Translations under genes and position numbers: made by a program
In this document: positions 1 through 9,956 of the stretch, one piece after another
How positions within the stretch are numbered: position 1 is the stretch's first letter
How the letters are laid out: the number at the start of each line of letters is the position of its first letter
IMG/VR virus record: IMGVR_UViG_3300042338_000367
Location: 1 to 57,466 of that record
Strand: one strand, 5' to 3'
DNA from: a virus
DNA length: 57,466 nt
Notes under the pieces: generated by a model
The model's input: only the letters and a program-made list of their open reading frames with translations
Told to the model about the DNA's origin: nothing
The model's database searches: none

Positions 1-1
1 A

Positions 2-3000
2 ATTATACCAATTAAAAATCATTATCTTAATTCGGTATTTGATATTACTGGAGTGGCATTGTCGTCAATGACAATATCTACAGTTCCTGGTTTCCCATTT
101 ACATTAGAAGTTGATTTAGAACTTTTTCAATTTAATCACAAGCCATTCCTACCAATGATCAAAGACTTTAATCAGGCAGTTCACTGGGGCAAATACAGGC
201 ACTATATGGGAAGAGCTGCAGGAGCATTAGCAAATAGTGTAAGCGCAGAATTTTTAGCAAACTCGCCAACCCAACCTACCGTCCCAGGAAATGAAGAGGC
301 ACAGAATGCCGCAGTGACTGGCCTAATAGATGACTCAAGTTTAAATAACGAAAATGATGCGTACATGACAAGCCCTTATGGGGCGATGCCAACAGACACA
401 AAGCCATACGATAGTGGTGTGCTAACAACTAATGTCATGAATGATTGGACAAATGGTAATGGCATAACTTTGTATGTTCCAGAATCAGTTCAGTCTAAGA
501 TATTTAGCCCAGACACCGCTTCATTTAGAAGTGACGAAGAAAAAGCTGTACAAGAATTTGGTAGAGCATTCTGGCAAAATTTATTGTTTAAGTTTGGTAT
601 CAACGTAACAGATGAAGCTCTATATAGAAGTTTAGACACCGTTGTTATAAACAGCACACAATTTGCTACTAGCTTATTCCAAAAAAACGTTGCCGGAAAA
701 ATAGTTGACGTAGCGTTAGCTGGAGCAAATGCCAAGAACGTTTATGAAATGGTATATGATGCCCTAGTAATTGATCACATTAACACAGAAAAAATTACCA
801 ACCTTTCAGTAATTGACTATCTGCGTAATAGAAAAACTCCAAACGAACTTCAAACTCCGAACTTAGGAGATCCAGCAGAAACTCAAGCACTAAAAGATAA
901 GAAATGGGAACTCTACCTATCTTCCCAAAGTGTTAAGGGCATGTTGGCATATAAGATTAATAGTAATACAGAAGCAATTTTAAGAAAAAAGAAAATTGAC
1001 ATAGATAAAAATTCCAAAGACTGGGCTAGCACCAGGGAGATGGAAGAGAAAAAGTTTGTTGATGCCTTCATGGTTACTCTGTACGAGAGAACATTTCAAG
1101 ACGAGAGTATTAAAAGTCTTTTAGAAGTTGGCGCAGTAAGAGAAGCAGAAAATGTCAATAGGACAGACGGAACAAACATATCTGCGTTCACAATTAGGGA
1201 ATGGGAAATCCCTATGATGAAGATAGATCTTGATCCACAGTCAGTTATAGTAAACTCAGTGAGCTTAAGCATGGGTAACAACTTGGCTAGACTGCAACTT
1301 CAGATGCAAGAAGAACCAACGTTCCAATACATTGGTTCCAAAGATACAATGATAAGCATAGCCATGACTATCTTTGGTGAAAACGAACTTAGAAAAATTA
1401 AAAAGATGTTTGACTTCTTAAGCGGCTTAGCTAGACTTGAGCACGCAGCAGGCGTTATTGGGTTTATGGGAATTAAGAATATTATTACAGCTTTGGCTGG
1501 AGTCAAATACGTTCTGCCATTGAACTTTTCCGTTCAAACAGTTGAGGGTTTCCCACACGTTTACAATGTGCAACTCATGTTGGTTGATTTTGATATTTTT
1601 CAACAAAAAAGAGAAAACATAAGCTCTCAACAACAAGCCGCATTTATTAAAGAATTTGGAAGTAAAAGAAATCCTTTCTTAAGATTAAAGCAAAGATGGG
1701 ATATGATAAACACATATCCAGATCTTCCACTTGATCTCGTAGATGCCGACTCAAAAGATATGGTTGGAACATTAGACCCAGACTTCTATTTTAGATCCTT
1801 TGAAATGTATGATGATGATGTCGTAAAAAGCATTATTGATCCATCAAAGTACACACTTCCTACTGGAAATACAAATGAAAAAAATAATCTCAGTGACAGA
1901 GGAAAATCTTTTGTTTATTTTGTTAAAAAAATACTCATAGAAAACAATGGAGATATCAATAAGGTAAAAGAGTATCTAATAGATCAGTCAAAACTTTCTT
2001 CAACTGAAGCTATGAAGGTCTTTAGGATAGCTATCTTTGACCAAATGAATGAACCAGAATTTGAAACGCCATTGCAGGCAAGTAGATTTATAGCTAACAA
2101 GTATCCAAGTATATGGAAGGATATGATCGACCTATTTAAGGACGAAGACAATATAGAGTACGCTTTTGAGGATATAAAGTTCGGTACTAAGTATGGTGAA
2201 TTAAAAATAGGTGATGTAGTTTCTGGCTCAAAAGAAGAAGTAGATAAATTTAATAAGCTTATAACAGACAGTATAGAAAAGGCTGATGGGAAAGAATTAC
2301 CATCTTTTGATCCGGACGACGTTGACCACTTTGGCCTTATGCATTTCCTCCCTGCTGCAGACTCTGGACAAACTGGAAAACTTCCAGCCATATATCAGAC
2401 ACCAGATGGCGGCTACGTTTTAGGCTATCAGCATAAAGAGGATGGAAGATTCTATGTGGCTCAAGACTACCTTACGGTAGATGCTAACGGAAAAATGACT
2501 CCAACATCAAAAGTAACTCAAGTTTCTGACACGCAATCACCTGAAAGAGATTCTCAGAATTCTCACACTGGAGTCCCAACAGCCAAATCCTTAGACTCAT
2601 ATATGAATGCCTACGGTACTGATAACGTTGATGCTTCTCAAGCGGTGTCTACTGGTGGCAGTCACAAAGGTGTTGCAAAGCACTGGCAGAAAATGATGTT
2701 AGACACCAGGTACAGAGATATTGGTGGAAGAATGATTAGAGCATTCCCGACTTACATGTTATGGCTAATCGATGACAGCAACTTCTTTGCTGGCGTTAAA
2801 TTGTTTGACAATTTCTATGGACTTCAATCAATAATTGATTTTTCAATTGTCCAATCAGAAGATATTCTTGGCGATACCCTGATGCTTAGGTTGTCTAATA
2901 CTTATTCTAAATTATCTAGACCAGAATTAACATTGAATAGTATTATTAATACTGAAGGAGTGTTAAATAGCGGTACAACAAGTACTGAAATTAAATCAGC

Positions 3001-6000
3001 AGCAACAAACCTTTCGCAAGGAACAGCTGCAATTGTACAAACTTTGTTAAATAGAACAATGAATATTAAATCTCACATGAGTTCTAAGTATGTTACTGAA
3101 ATAGAAAATATGAGATTAAAGCCAGGGGTAAGAGTCCACCTAAGAGCTGGTTATGGTTCAAATCCAAACTCATTACAAACTATATTTAACGGTGTTATTG
3201 CAGAAGTAGAACATGGTGAGATCATGACCATCATAGCTCAGTCAGATGCAGTTGAACTAAGTCCTATTATTAATAGTACGAAGAAAAAAGGTGACAGCGG
3301 AAAAATTGATGGCGGGATAAACACTGGGCTCTGGATGTCAGAGCCAAGAGATTTGATGATAAGACTCTTGTCAATGGGTGCGTCAAGAATGAGGGAAGCT
3401 TTTGCACACGCAACACGTGGTGCAGTTTTCTCTGAAAACAAGTTTGGCATTAGACACTTTGGATCCATACTGTATGCTCCGCTATCGGCAGAAGAAGAAC
3501 AAAAGGCAATGCAGTACAAGGCTAGTGTGGTTAATGCATTCAACGCGATTGCCAAGAACCCAGTCAGTGGAACCGCAGGGCTTGCCTGGAATTCCACAGT
3601 CAATATAGCTACCGGTGGTACAGCGCAATTTTTAAACACAGGAATAAACGTAGGTTCAACTGGTGGTCTTTCTCCGTTGCAGGGCGTTACAGGCCTAGAA
3701 AGCGCTGGTGGAAGCGTTAGAACGCCAGTTGTGGGCGCAATGCAAACACTATGGGCTAACTTTAGCACGCAGAGAGATCTCGAGATATTCAAAAGAAACA
3801 TCTATCCAGGCAATGGTGTCGGCGTTGCTCAGTTCCTTGGTGGGGACCTAGATGATGGCTGGTCAACTATGGCAAGCATGGATATCAGTATGATAGACAA
3901 AGAAAAGTTTGGCTACTTAGATAGACTAAGCAATAATACTTGGTCAGGATTAATAGATCAGTCTGGTAAGGGCGTTACAGATGCAGCAGAAGTATTAGAA
4001 AAAACAACTGCAAATAATAAATTGGTAGACTCAAGTAACTCGATAGGGACTTCTAAGATAATAGCTGGAACAGCTGCTTTAGCTGTTGGTTATTTTGCTT
4101 CACCAGTAGCTGGTTTAGCTCTAGGTTCTGGGCTTTTAGGTTCGATGAACGGAAGAGGCCTTAGTAACATTATGAAAACAATGGGTCTTGTTTCAGACTT
4201 AGATGATGATATTTATGATGAAGTTTCTTTTAGGGCGCAAACTTACATGAGAAGTATCTGGGACATGTTTCAAATGTGCGCAAGATTATTGCCAAACTAT
4301 ATTGTTGCCGTTAGACCCTTCGAAGATAGATCAACTATTTTTTACGGAAAACCACACTGGCTGTATACATCTGGTGTATTCCCAGTTTCAACAGGATTCC
4401 CAAATGAGGAAAATGCAAGAACAAATGGTATTAATACACCTGGTTACATAAATCCTGATGATACTTTAAACGAAATTCTTTCTTCTGTAAATAAAAATAC
4501 TGGTTCTACAGCAGATGCTATGTTTGCTGCAGGCAGCAAGGAAAGCACAGTAGCTGACAACATGGCTTCTATGGCTAAAGATATTATTTCTGGAACAGGC
4601 ATATTTGCTGCGGGTGGAAGATTGCGTGGAAAAGTAATAAATTTTGCTGACACAGAAAGACAAAAATATTACCACTACGATAAAATCGTTTCTAGACTGC
4701 CAGTCAATAAGGGTAAAGTTCAAGTAGGCTTTCACTTGCCTTTTGCTAGCTCATCTAGATTAAACCCAACTTTAGGAGATAAAGAAGTAGATAGAAGAAC
4801 CGCGTCAAAACAGATCGATGCTCCGATACAACAAGATCATAAACAAATTGATCAACTCCCTATAAGGTTTCGTTATCCGTTTTTTTCCAACAGAGCAAGT
4901 GGAACTTTACCTTCACTGGATTATGACAAAATTGTTAAAAGTGTCGAAGGTGAAGACGTACCAAAAATTATTTCTAACATAGTTCAAATTTCTTTATTAG
5001 AAAAGTCTTTAGTAAGTAAAGAAAAAGACTCTGATACAACAGCACTAGTAAGCAGTAAGGAAGAGGGTGGTGAACCTACGCTGGACTTCAATTTTAATTT
5101 TGCAAGTAAGCTTCCATTTCTTGGCCTAGATCAACTCATGACCGATACAGCAGCCTTTGATCCATCAGGCATTTATGATCCAAAAGGAAAATTGGGCATA
5201 ATCACGACATCAAGAACCGTGAGAATGCCATTGCCAGTTTTAGATATGCAGTCACAAACTGATATACAACTAACAAGCGGGGGTCAAACTGTACTACTGG
5301 AAAATTTTGAAAAGTATTATGATGACCTAGATCCAGCATATGCTCTGCAAGATAAGTACAGGGCGGGAGGAGCCATGTTAGATTTTACCGAATGGGGAAT
5401 GCCGGCTTCTGCAGAAGATGAACAGTTTTATATCGCCATGAGATGGCCATATAATCCACTAGAATCTAGATCGGCACGTGGATTTGATGAAAAAGCATCA
5501 GTAAATGTTAAGCAACAAGTACTGCAAGATTTTTTAAAGATGTACAACCTGAAAGAGGAAGACTTAGTTGGTAGCCCAGAAGAATACAAGAAGAGAAAAG
5601 TACTTGTATACAACCCAGAAAAGAAAGTGGCAGTTGTTTGTACTCCAGCTTATTTCTTATGGGGAGAGACTGAAGCAGACGGAGATGGAAGCAATAAGAT
5701 TGATGCAGTAATATCACCAGATGCTGCATACTTTCTTCATCTCTTAATTAACGATAAAGGCCAAATTCTTTCACCATTAGAAAATCTAGGAACTTTATCT
5801 CTCGAACAAGCCGATGGCAATGGAACAACTACAACAGCTGGACAATGGGAAGCCCTTGGAATGGCGGAGCAAAATCTCAAAGAGTGCATGTTCACTTTTG
5901 TGCCAGATGGTACTCCAGTTGGAGTTGTAACAAGTGATTACAATCCAGCAAATCAATTTAGCTTTGGAACAGAAAGTTTTATACCAGGTAATGATACTTT

Positions 6001-9000
6001 CTTAATCGGATTCGGAGCTTTTAAAACTGCTGACGAGGGAAGAAGTTTGGAAGATCAAATAAATAATGGTTTTCTTCCCGCTGTAGTATTACCAGAAAAT
6101 ACTGGCGGACATCCTTCGTTAAGATCTAATAACCATAGCGGAATTCTTAGTGATGACTATACTTTCGATGATGTTATTTCTCTAAAAACATCAATTGATT
6201 GGCAAAGAGAATGGAGCAGGGGCGGCAACTATCTTAAGTATTATGACAAAGTTTCAGCTGGAGATTATGAAAGTTTAAAGCAAGATAAATTAATAGAAAA
6301 ATTAGAAGAAGATAAAAAAGATAAAACTTTTGAAAACTTTGTTAAAGTATATGACCCAATAGATTCAGTAAGCGTTACCGCAAGAGGTTTCTATGACGAA
6401 AAATTTGACAGCACAGTCAAAACTATTGCCGGCAATGGAAGAAGAGTATACGAAGCCCAACAAATATGGGATCAATTTAGGTATGGTTATCATAATTATG
6501 ATTCAGTAAAAAATATTTTTTATCAGATGTTTAATCTCGACCCAGATGATGATACCGATTCCCAAGATCCATTGTTCGAACTTCTTACTGGTTCAGGAAT
6601 TCAGGCGTTTGAAGAGTTTGGAGCAGATTCTAGAAGCTCAGAGTTTTCAACTTTACTTGGAGCAGACTGGGTCTCTACCTTAACCAGAGGAGAAGGCACT
6701 GCGGATAATTACCAATTTGGTACAGATGTAGCAGCTGCTATAGATATAGCAGTTAACGAATATGTTGATGGCGGGTTTGACGGATTTGATGAAAATAGAT
6801 CAAAAATTATAAATAAAGATAAAGGAATTATTGACGCCTATAATGCACTTGTTTATAAAAAAGTATCTGGAATTAGAAACCTTGTTAAGGGCCACTTCGA
6901 AACATACGAATACGGACCTACACAAGAGGATGCTGATCCAGCAGCTGGAGCTGACAAATCTCCAGCAAAAAGTTCTACTAATGATTCTATCTTAGCCGAT
7001 GTTATAAGTAAATTATCATTATCTAAAAAACCAGAAGATAAAGCAAAAGTATTATTGAGCAACATAAAAACTCCAAAACAATTGTTCTTGTTACTGGTTG
7101 GAATATTCAGGCAAAAACTATGGGCAGACCCATATGCAAGAGCCTGGGTTGTTTTAAGGCCAGACAAAAAACGTTTTAATCCAAGCACAGGAACTTCAAT
7201 CTTAAATGCAGTTGTGCCAGTCACGGCTCCAGTTACAATTGCGTTCAATCTAGGAAGCGATGAAAATGATGACTGGAGCTTTAGATCCTTTGATAGAATA
7301 TTTAATGCGTTTATTGACTATAACGCTGAATACGCAACAAACCCACAATCACTGATAAAGCTTCTTAAGGCCAATGCCAAAGAAGGAAGTAACGCTGGCA
7401 ACTGGATAACTGGAGTCTTAGAAGACGTTGATAGTTTCTGGGATAGAAATATAGGACCAATTTTTACTGCGTTTGATGCAGCGTTGGGCAATCTCTTAAA
7501 CATGTTTAGAATGTCTATGGCTCAAATGGGTTATGGACTAAATGAATTAGAAAACTTTACCAAGCAAGCAAACATTCTTAACAAAGCTTATAACGATTCA
7601 ATATACTACTCTCTTGGTAGACAAGGCACTCTACTCAGAGCTGTTGATAATCCATTTACTAGAGAGTATGGAGAACCTGTCGTAGAGGTTAGGGAACCTT
7701 TCCAGAGATTGCACTACATCAGTTCATTCACTCATATTTTAAAAAATAATATTAAAGAAAACTTTAGTGGTGTAGCTACACAAATAACAGCTGTTTCAGA
7801 TGGAAAATATCCAGTAACAGTTTCTTTGGATAAAGCTGCTCCACCAGAAAGACAAGTTGAAAAAACTGTTGAAACTGGAATTTATTTTGATAACGTTAAA
7901 GGCGAAGGAGTATGGGGAATACTACATCCGATATTCCATCCTCTCCAAACTGCTAGAGGAATTGCAAAAGCAGCTCAAGGAGATCCAGATGAATTAACCG
8001 CAAGAAGAGTAGCTCTTTCCCACCTTAAAGAATCTTTGAAAGATATATATGGTGGTGAAATAATTGTCATAGGCAACGCAGACATTAGACCACATGACAT
8101 AGTTTATCTTGCGGATGTTTATGAAAGAATGTATGGAATATTTGAAGTAGAACAAGTAGTACATCACTTTACTCCAGAAACTGGATTTGTTACTAGTATT
8201 ACTCCAAATGCTTTTGTTACTGTCAACGATCCAGCTAGATGGTTCTTGTCATCTTGGATGGCATCTCAATTCAGTATGCAAAATTTAAGAAACGACACTA
8301 GGTTGCTTTTAGCTAATAAGTCAAATAACTCTAGACTAACTATAAATGGTGACGTGTCAGTGGATAGATTAGGCGACATGCTTAAAGATCAAATGGTTGG
8401 CGGCATGCAATACACCCACGGACATTCCGCATTGCTAAAAGACATACAGGCTAATGCTTTAGCAGACTCAATGCCAGAGGGTGCTGAACAAATGAAGGCA
8501 ATGATTGCAGCAAACACGGGTAGGCTAGAAGGCTCTGTAAAAAGCGCTGTCTTTGCCGGTTTGGTTATGCCTGCAATAACAGCTACAGCAACAGTTGGTG
8601 CAACTATGTTGGGAGGCCCTATAGCTGGTGCAGCTGTTGCAGCAGGACTTTCTTTGGCAACCGATGGTGCTTGGAACGCGTGGAAGTGGGTAAGGGACAA
8701 TGTTCTAGACCAGCATGGTTGTTATATCCAGTACTTGTCAAAGAATGGGCAACCGATGGATGCAGGTTTGTCGAACTTCCAGGGCATGGTTGTTGGTAAA
8801 TACCACTCAATAAAACTTCTTCCTGGCCTTCTTAACGTAAGAACAAAAACTAAATCTATTGAAGGCAATGCCTTCATAAGATCAGATGACTTGTTAAAGA
8901 ATATGGGTTGGAAAGAAAAAGAAATAGGTGATCTTGTCAGATATATAAGTTTAGAAAATGCAATTGTTCACTCTCAATTGTTAAAGTATTCTGGATTAGG

Positions 9001-9955
9001 GCCAGAAAAGACAGGCCTTAATCAATACTTTAAGACTATCGTTTATGTAAAGCATGTAGTTGACGGTGACACCATAGATGTTATAGATGTATTAAGTGGA
9101 TCTAACGAAACATATCGTGAATATAGAGTAAGATTTGACGGAGTTGACACTTCAGAATTGCAAAAAAATAATGTTTCAAAAGATGTTGGAATAATAGATG
9201 TCAACTCAACAGCTTCAAAAGGTTTGTTCTTTACAAAAGCAGCATTAGAGGGCAGACTAATAGTTCTTAGAGTAAGTCCAAACAATGCTACAATGATACT
9301 CACCGCAGATGATTTAGAAGCAGGTGCACTAGTTAACAATAGAGTCAACTATGCAACTTCAAGAAGAAGTGAAAAATGGGGTAACAGCGGACCTGAAAGA
9401 TATATGGCGTCCGTATTTTACAAGACCGACGCAGAAAGCTATGCCGCCATTAAGAACCAGATAAGGTCAATATTCCTAGCAATACCAGGGACAACAGACG
9501 ATACTCTTGCTTACGTAAAAAATAAAGCAAAAGAATTAATAAGCCCAGAATCTGTGATCTATACTAGATTTGATCAGCTATACGCAGCTACCTTAACTGT
9601 ACAAAACCTTATCAGAGACTCCCTTCCTACTTATGGTACTCAAAAAACTGCAATCCACTTTGAAACAAGTGGAGAGACCGATCCACTAAACGGACTGAGC
9701 AACATAGAAATAAGAGCCTATGATGCCCTTGTTGATATGTTAGTTCTATTAAAGATTTATAATAAAGCTTCAGAATGGCCAATGGCTGAGTGGGACGAGT
9801 ACTATGAGGATGGAACTCCAGTAACACTTAACTGGGAATTAATCACAAATGGATTGGGTAAGGTTTACACAGCAGGGTTAAATCTCGTGAGTGGGCCAGC
9901 AATGGTTGGCGTAGACAAAATGGTTCCAACTTTCAAAAAAGTATTAGGTGAATAA
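2..9955 (+). CDS. Giant baseplate/tail hub protein with C-terminal SNase-like domain (5' partial)
   Basis: Over 3300 residues. The frame is open to the window's left edge; a GTG at 53 exists, but the upstream residues continue a recognisable domain, so the true start lies outside. That domain (motif VPGFPFTLEVDLELF at 53-155) recurs near 1500-1615 (VEGFPHVYNVQLMLVDFD), suggesting a duplicated fold. A gpD/gp27-like hub region lies around 2750-3270 (KPGVRVHLRAGYG, then FNGVIAEVEHG), and another near 8040-8230 (RPHDIVYLADVYERMYGI). Two hydrophobic glycine/alanine-rich stretches sit near 4065-4150 and 8565-8660. The C-terminus (about 9030-9430) resembles staphylococcal nuclease: VVDGDTIDV, RVRFDGVDTSE and ERYMASV keep the equivalents of the catalytic Asp, Arg, Glu residues. 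It heads the baseplate operon and overlaps nothing but abuts the lysin. Hub role is inferred from motifs and context; no in-frame CGG codon was seen. Confidence 0.75.
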   Translation: MIPIKNHYLNSVFDITGVALSSMTISTVPGFPFTLEVDLELFQFNHKPFLPMIKDFNQAVHWGKYRHYMGRAAGALANSVSAEFLANSPTQPTVPGNEEAQNAAVTGLIDDSSLNNENDAYMTSPYGAMPTDTKPYDSGVLTTNVMNDWTNGNGITLYVPESVQSKIFSPDTASFRSDEEKAVQEFGRAFWQNLLFKFGINVTDEALYRSLDTVVINSTQFATSLFQKNVAGKIVDVALAGANAKNVYEMVYDALVIDHINTEKITNLSVIDYLRNRKTPNELQTPNLGDPAETQALKDKKWELYLSSQSVKGMLAYKINSNTEAILRKKKIDIDKNSKDWASTREMEEKKFVDAFMVTLYERTFQDESIKSLLEVGAVREAENVNRTDGTNISAFTIREWEIPMMKIDLDPQSVIVNSVSLSMGNNLARLQLQMQEEPTFQYIGSKDTMISIAMTIFGENELRKIKKMFDFLSGLARLEHAAGVIGFMGIKNIITALAGVKYVLPLNFSVQTVEGFPHVYNVQLMLVDFDIFQQKRENISSQQQAAFIKEFGSKRNPFLRLKQRWDMINTYPDLPLDLVDADSKDMVGTLDPDFYFRSFEMYDDDVVKSIIDPSKYTLPTGNTNEKNNLSDRGKSFVYFVKKILIENNGDINKVKEYLIDQSKLSSTEAMKVFRIAIFDQMNEPEFETPLQASRFIANKYPSIWKDMIDLFKDEDNIEYAFEDIKFGTKYGELKIGDVVSGSKEEVDKFNKLITDSIEKADGKELPSFDPDDVDHFGLMHFLPAADSGQTGKLPAIYQTPDGGYVLGYQHKEDGRFYVAQDYLTVDANGKMTPTSKVTQVSDTQSPERDSQNSHTGVPTAKSLDSYMNAYGTDNVDASQAVSTGGSHKGVAKHWQKMMLDTRYRDIGGRMIRAFPTYMLWLIDDSNFFAGVKLFDNFYGLQSIIDFSIVQSEDILGDTLMLRLSNTYSKLSRPELTLNSIINTEGVLNSGTTSTEIKSAATNLSQGTAAIVQTLLNRTMNIKSHMSSKYVTEIENMRLKPGVRVHLRAGYGSNPNSLQTIFNGVIAEVEHGEIMTIIAQSDAVELSPIINSTKKKGDSGKIDGGINTGLWMSEPRDLMIRLLSMGASRMREAFAHATRGAVFSENKFGIRHFGSILYAPLSAEEEQKAMQYKASVVNAFNAIAKNPVSGTAGLAWNSTVNIATGGTAQFLNTGINVGSTGGLSPLQGVTGLESAGGSVRTPVVGAMQTLWANFSTQRDLEIFKRNIYPGNGVGVAQFLGGDLDDGWSTMASMDISMIDKEKFGYLDRLSNNTWSGLIDQSGKGVTDAAEVLEKTTANNKLVDSSNSIGTSKIIAGTAALAVGYFASPVAGLALGSGLLGSMNGRGLSNIMKTMGLVSDLDDDIYDEVSFRAQTYMRSIWDMFQMCARLLPNYIVAVRPFEDRSTIFYGKPHWLYTSGVFPVSTGFPNEENARTNGINTPGYINPDDTLNEILSSVNKNTGSTADAMFAAGSKESTVADNMASMAKDIISGTGIFAAGGRLRGKVINFADTERQKYYHYDKIVSRLPVNKGKVQVGFHLPFASSSRLNPTLGDKEVDRRTASKQIDAPIQQDHKQIDQLPIRFRYPFFSNRASGTLPSLDYDKIVKSVEGEDVPKIISNIVQISLLEKSLVSKEKDSDTTALVSSKEEGGEPTLDFNFNFASKLPFLGLDQLMTDTAAFDPSGIYDPKGKLGIITTSRTVRMPLPVLDMQSQTDIQLTSGGQTVLLENFEKYYDDLDPAYALQDKYRAGGAMLDFTEWGMPASAEDEQFYIAMRWPYNPLESRSARGFDEKASVNVKQQVLQDFLKMYNLKEEDLVGSPEEYKKRKVLVYNPEKKVAVVCTPAYFLWGETEADGDGSNKIDAVISPDAAYFLHLLINDKGQILSPLENLGTLSLEQADGNGTTTTAGQWEALGMAEQNLKECMFTFVPDGTPVGVVTSDYNPANQFSFGTESFIPGNDTFLIGFGAFKTADEGRSLEDQINNGFLPAVVLPENTGGHPSLRSNNHSGILSDDYTFDDVISLKTSIDWQREWSRGGNYLKYYDKVSAGDYESLKQDKLIEKLEEDKKDKTFENFVKVYDPIDSVSVTARGFYDEKFDSTVKTIAGNGRRVYEAQQIWDQFRYGYHNYDSVKNIFYQMFNLDPDDDTDSQDPLFELLTGSGIQAFEEFGADSRSSEFSTLLGADWVSTLTRGEGTADNYQFGTDVAAAIDIAVNEYVDGGFDGFDENRSKIINKDKGIIDAYNALVYKKVSGIRNLVKGHFETYEYGPTQEDADPAAGADKSPAKSSTNDSILADVISKLSLSKKPEDKAKVLLSNIKTPKQLFLLLVGIFRQKLWADPYARAWVVLRPDKKRFNPSTGTSILNAVVPVTAPVTIAFNLGSDENDDWSFRSFDRIFNAFIDYNAEYATNPQSLIKLLKANAKEGSNAGNWITGVLEDVDSFWDRNIGPIFTAFDAALGNLLNMFRMSMAQMGYGLNELENFTKQANILNKAYNDSIYYSLGRQGTLLRAVDNPFTREYGEPVVEVREPFQRLHYISSFTHILKNNIKENFSGVATQITAVSDGKYPVTVSLDKAAPPERQVEKTVETGIYFDNVKGEGVWGILHPIFHPLQTARGIAKAAQGDPDELTARRVALSHLKESLKDIYGGEIIVIGNADIRPHDIVYLADVYERMYGIFEVEQVVHHFTPETGFVTSITPNAFVTVNDPARWFLSSWMASQFSMQNLRNDTRLLLANKSNNSRLTINGDVSVDRLGDMLKDQMVGGMQYTHGHSALLKDIQANALADSMPEGAEQMKAMIAANTGRLEGSVKSAVFAGLVMPAITATATVGATMLGGPIAGAAVAAGLSLATDGAWNAWKWVRDNVLDQHGCYIQYLSKNGQPMDAGLSNFQGMVVGKYHSIKLLPGLLNVRTKTKSIEGNAFIRSDDLLKNMGWKEKEIGDLVRYISLENAIVHSQLLKYSGLGPEKTGLNQYFKTIVYVKHVVDGDTIDVIDVLSGSNETYREYRVRFDGVDTSELQKNNVSKDVGIIDVNSTASKGLFFTKAALEGRLIVLRVSPNNATMILTADDLEAGALVNNRVNYATSRRSEKWGNSGPERYMASVFYKTDAESYAAIKNQIRSIFLAIPGTTDDTLAYVKNKAKELISPESVIYTRFDQLYAATLTVQNLIRDSLPTYGTQKTAIHFETSGETDPLNGLSNIEIRAYDALVDMLVLLKIYNKASEWPMAEWDEYYEDGTPVTLNWELITNGLGKVYTAGLNLVSGPAMVGVDKMVPTFKKVLGE

Positions 9956-9956
9956 T

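Noticed and set aside
3238-3801. Long minus-strand open frames, for example 187 codons inside the hub gene and 164 codons at 24899-25393
   Set aside because: They lie opposite clear plus-strand genes, have no ribosome site or recognisable motif, and are shadow frames.
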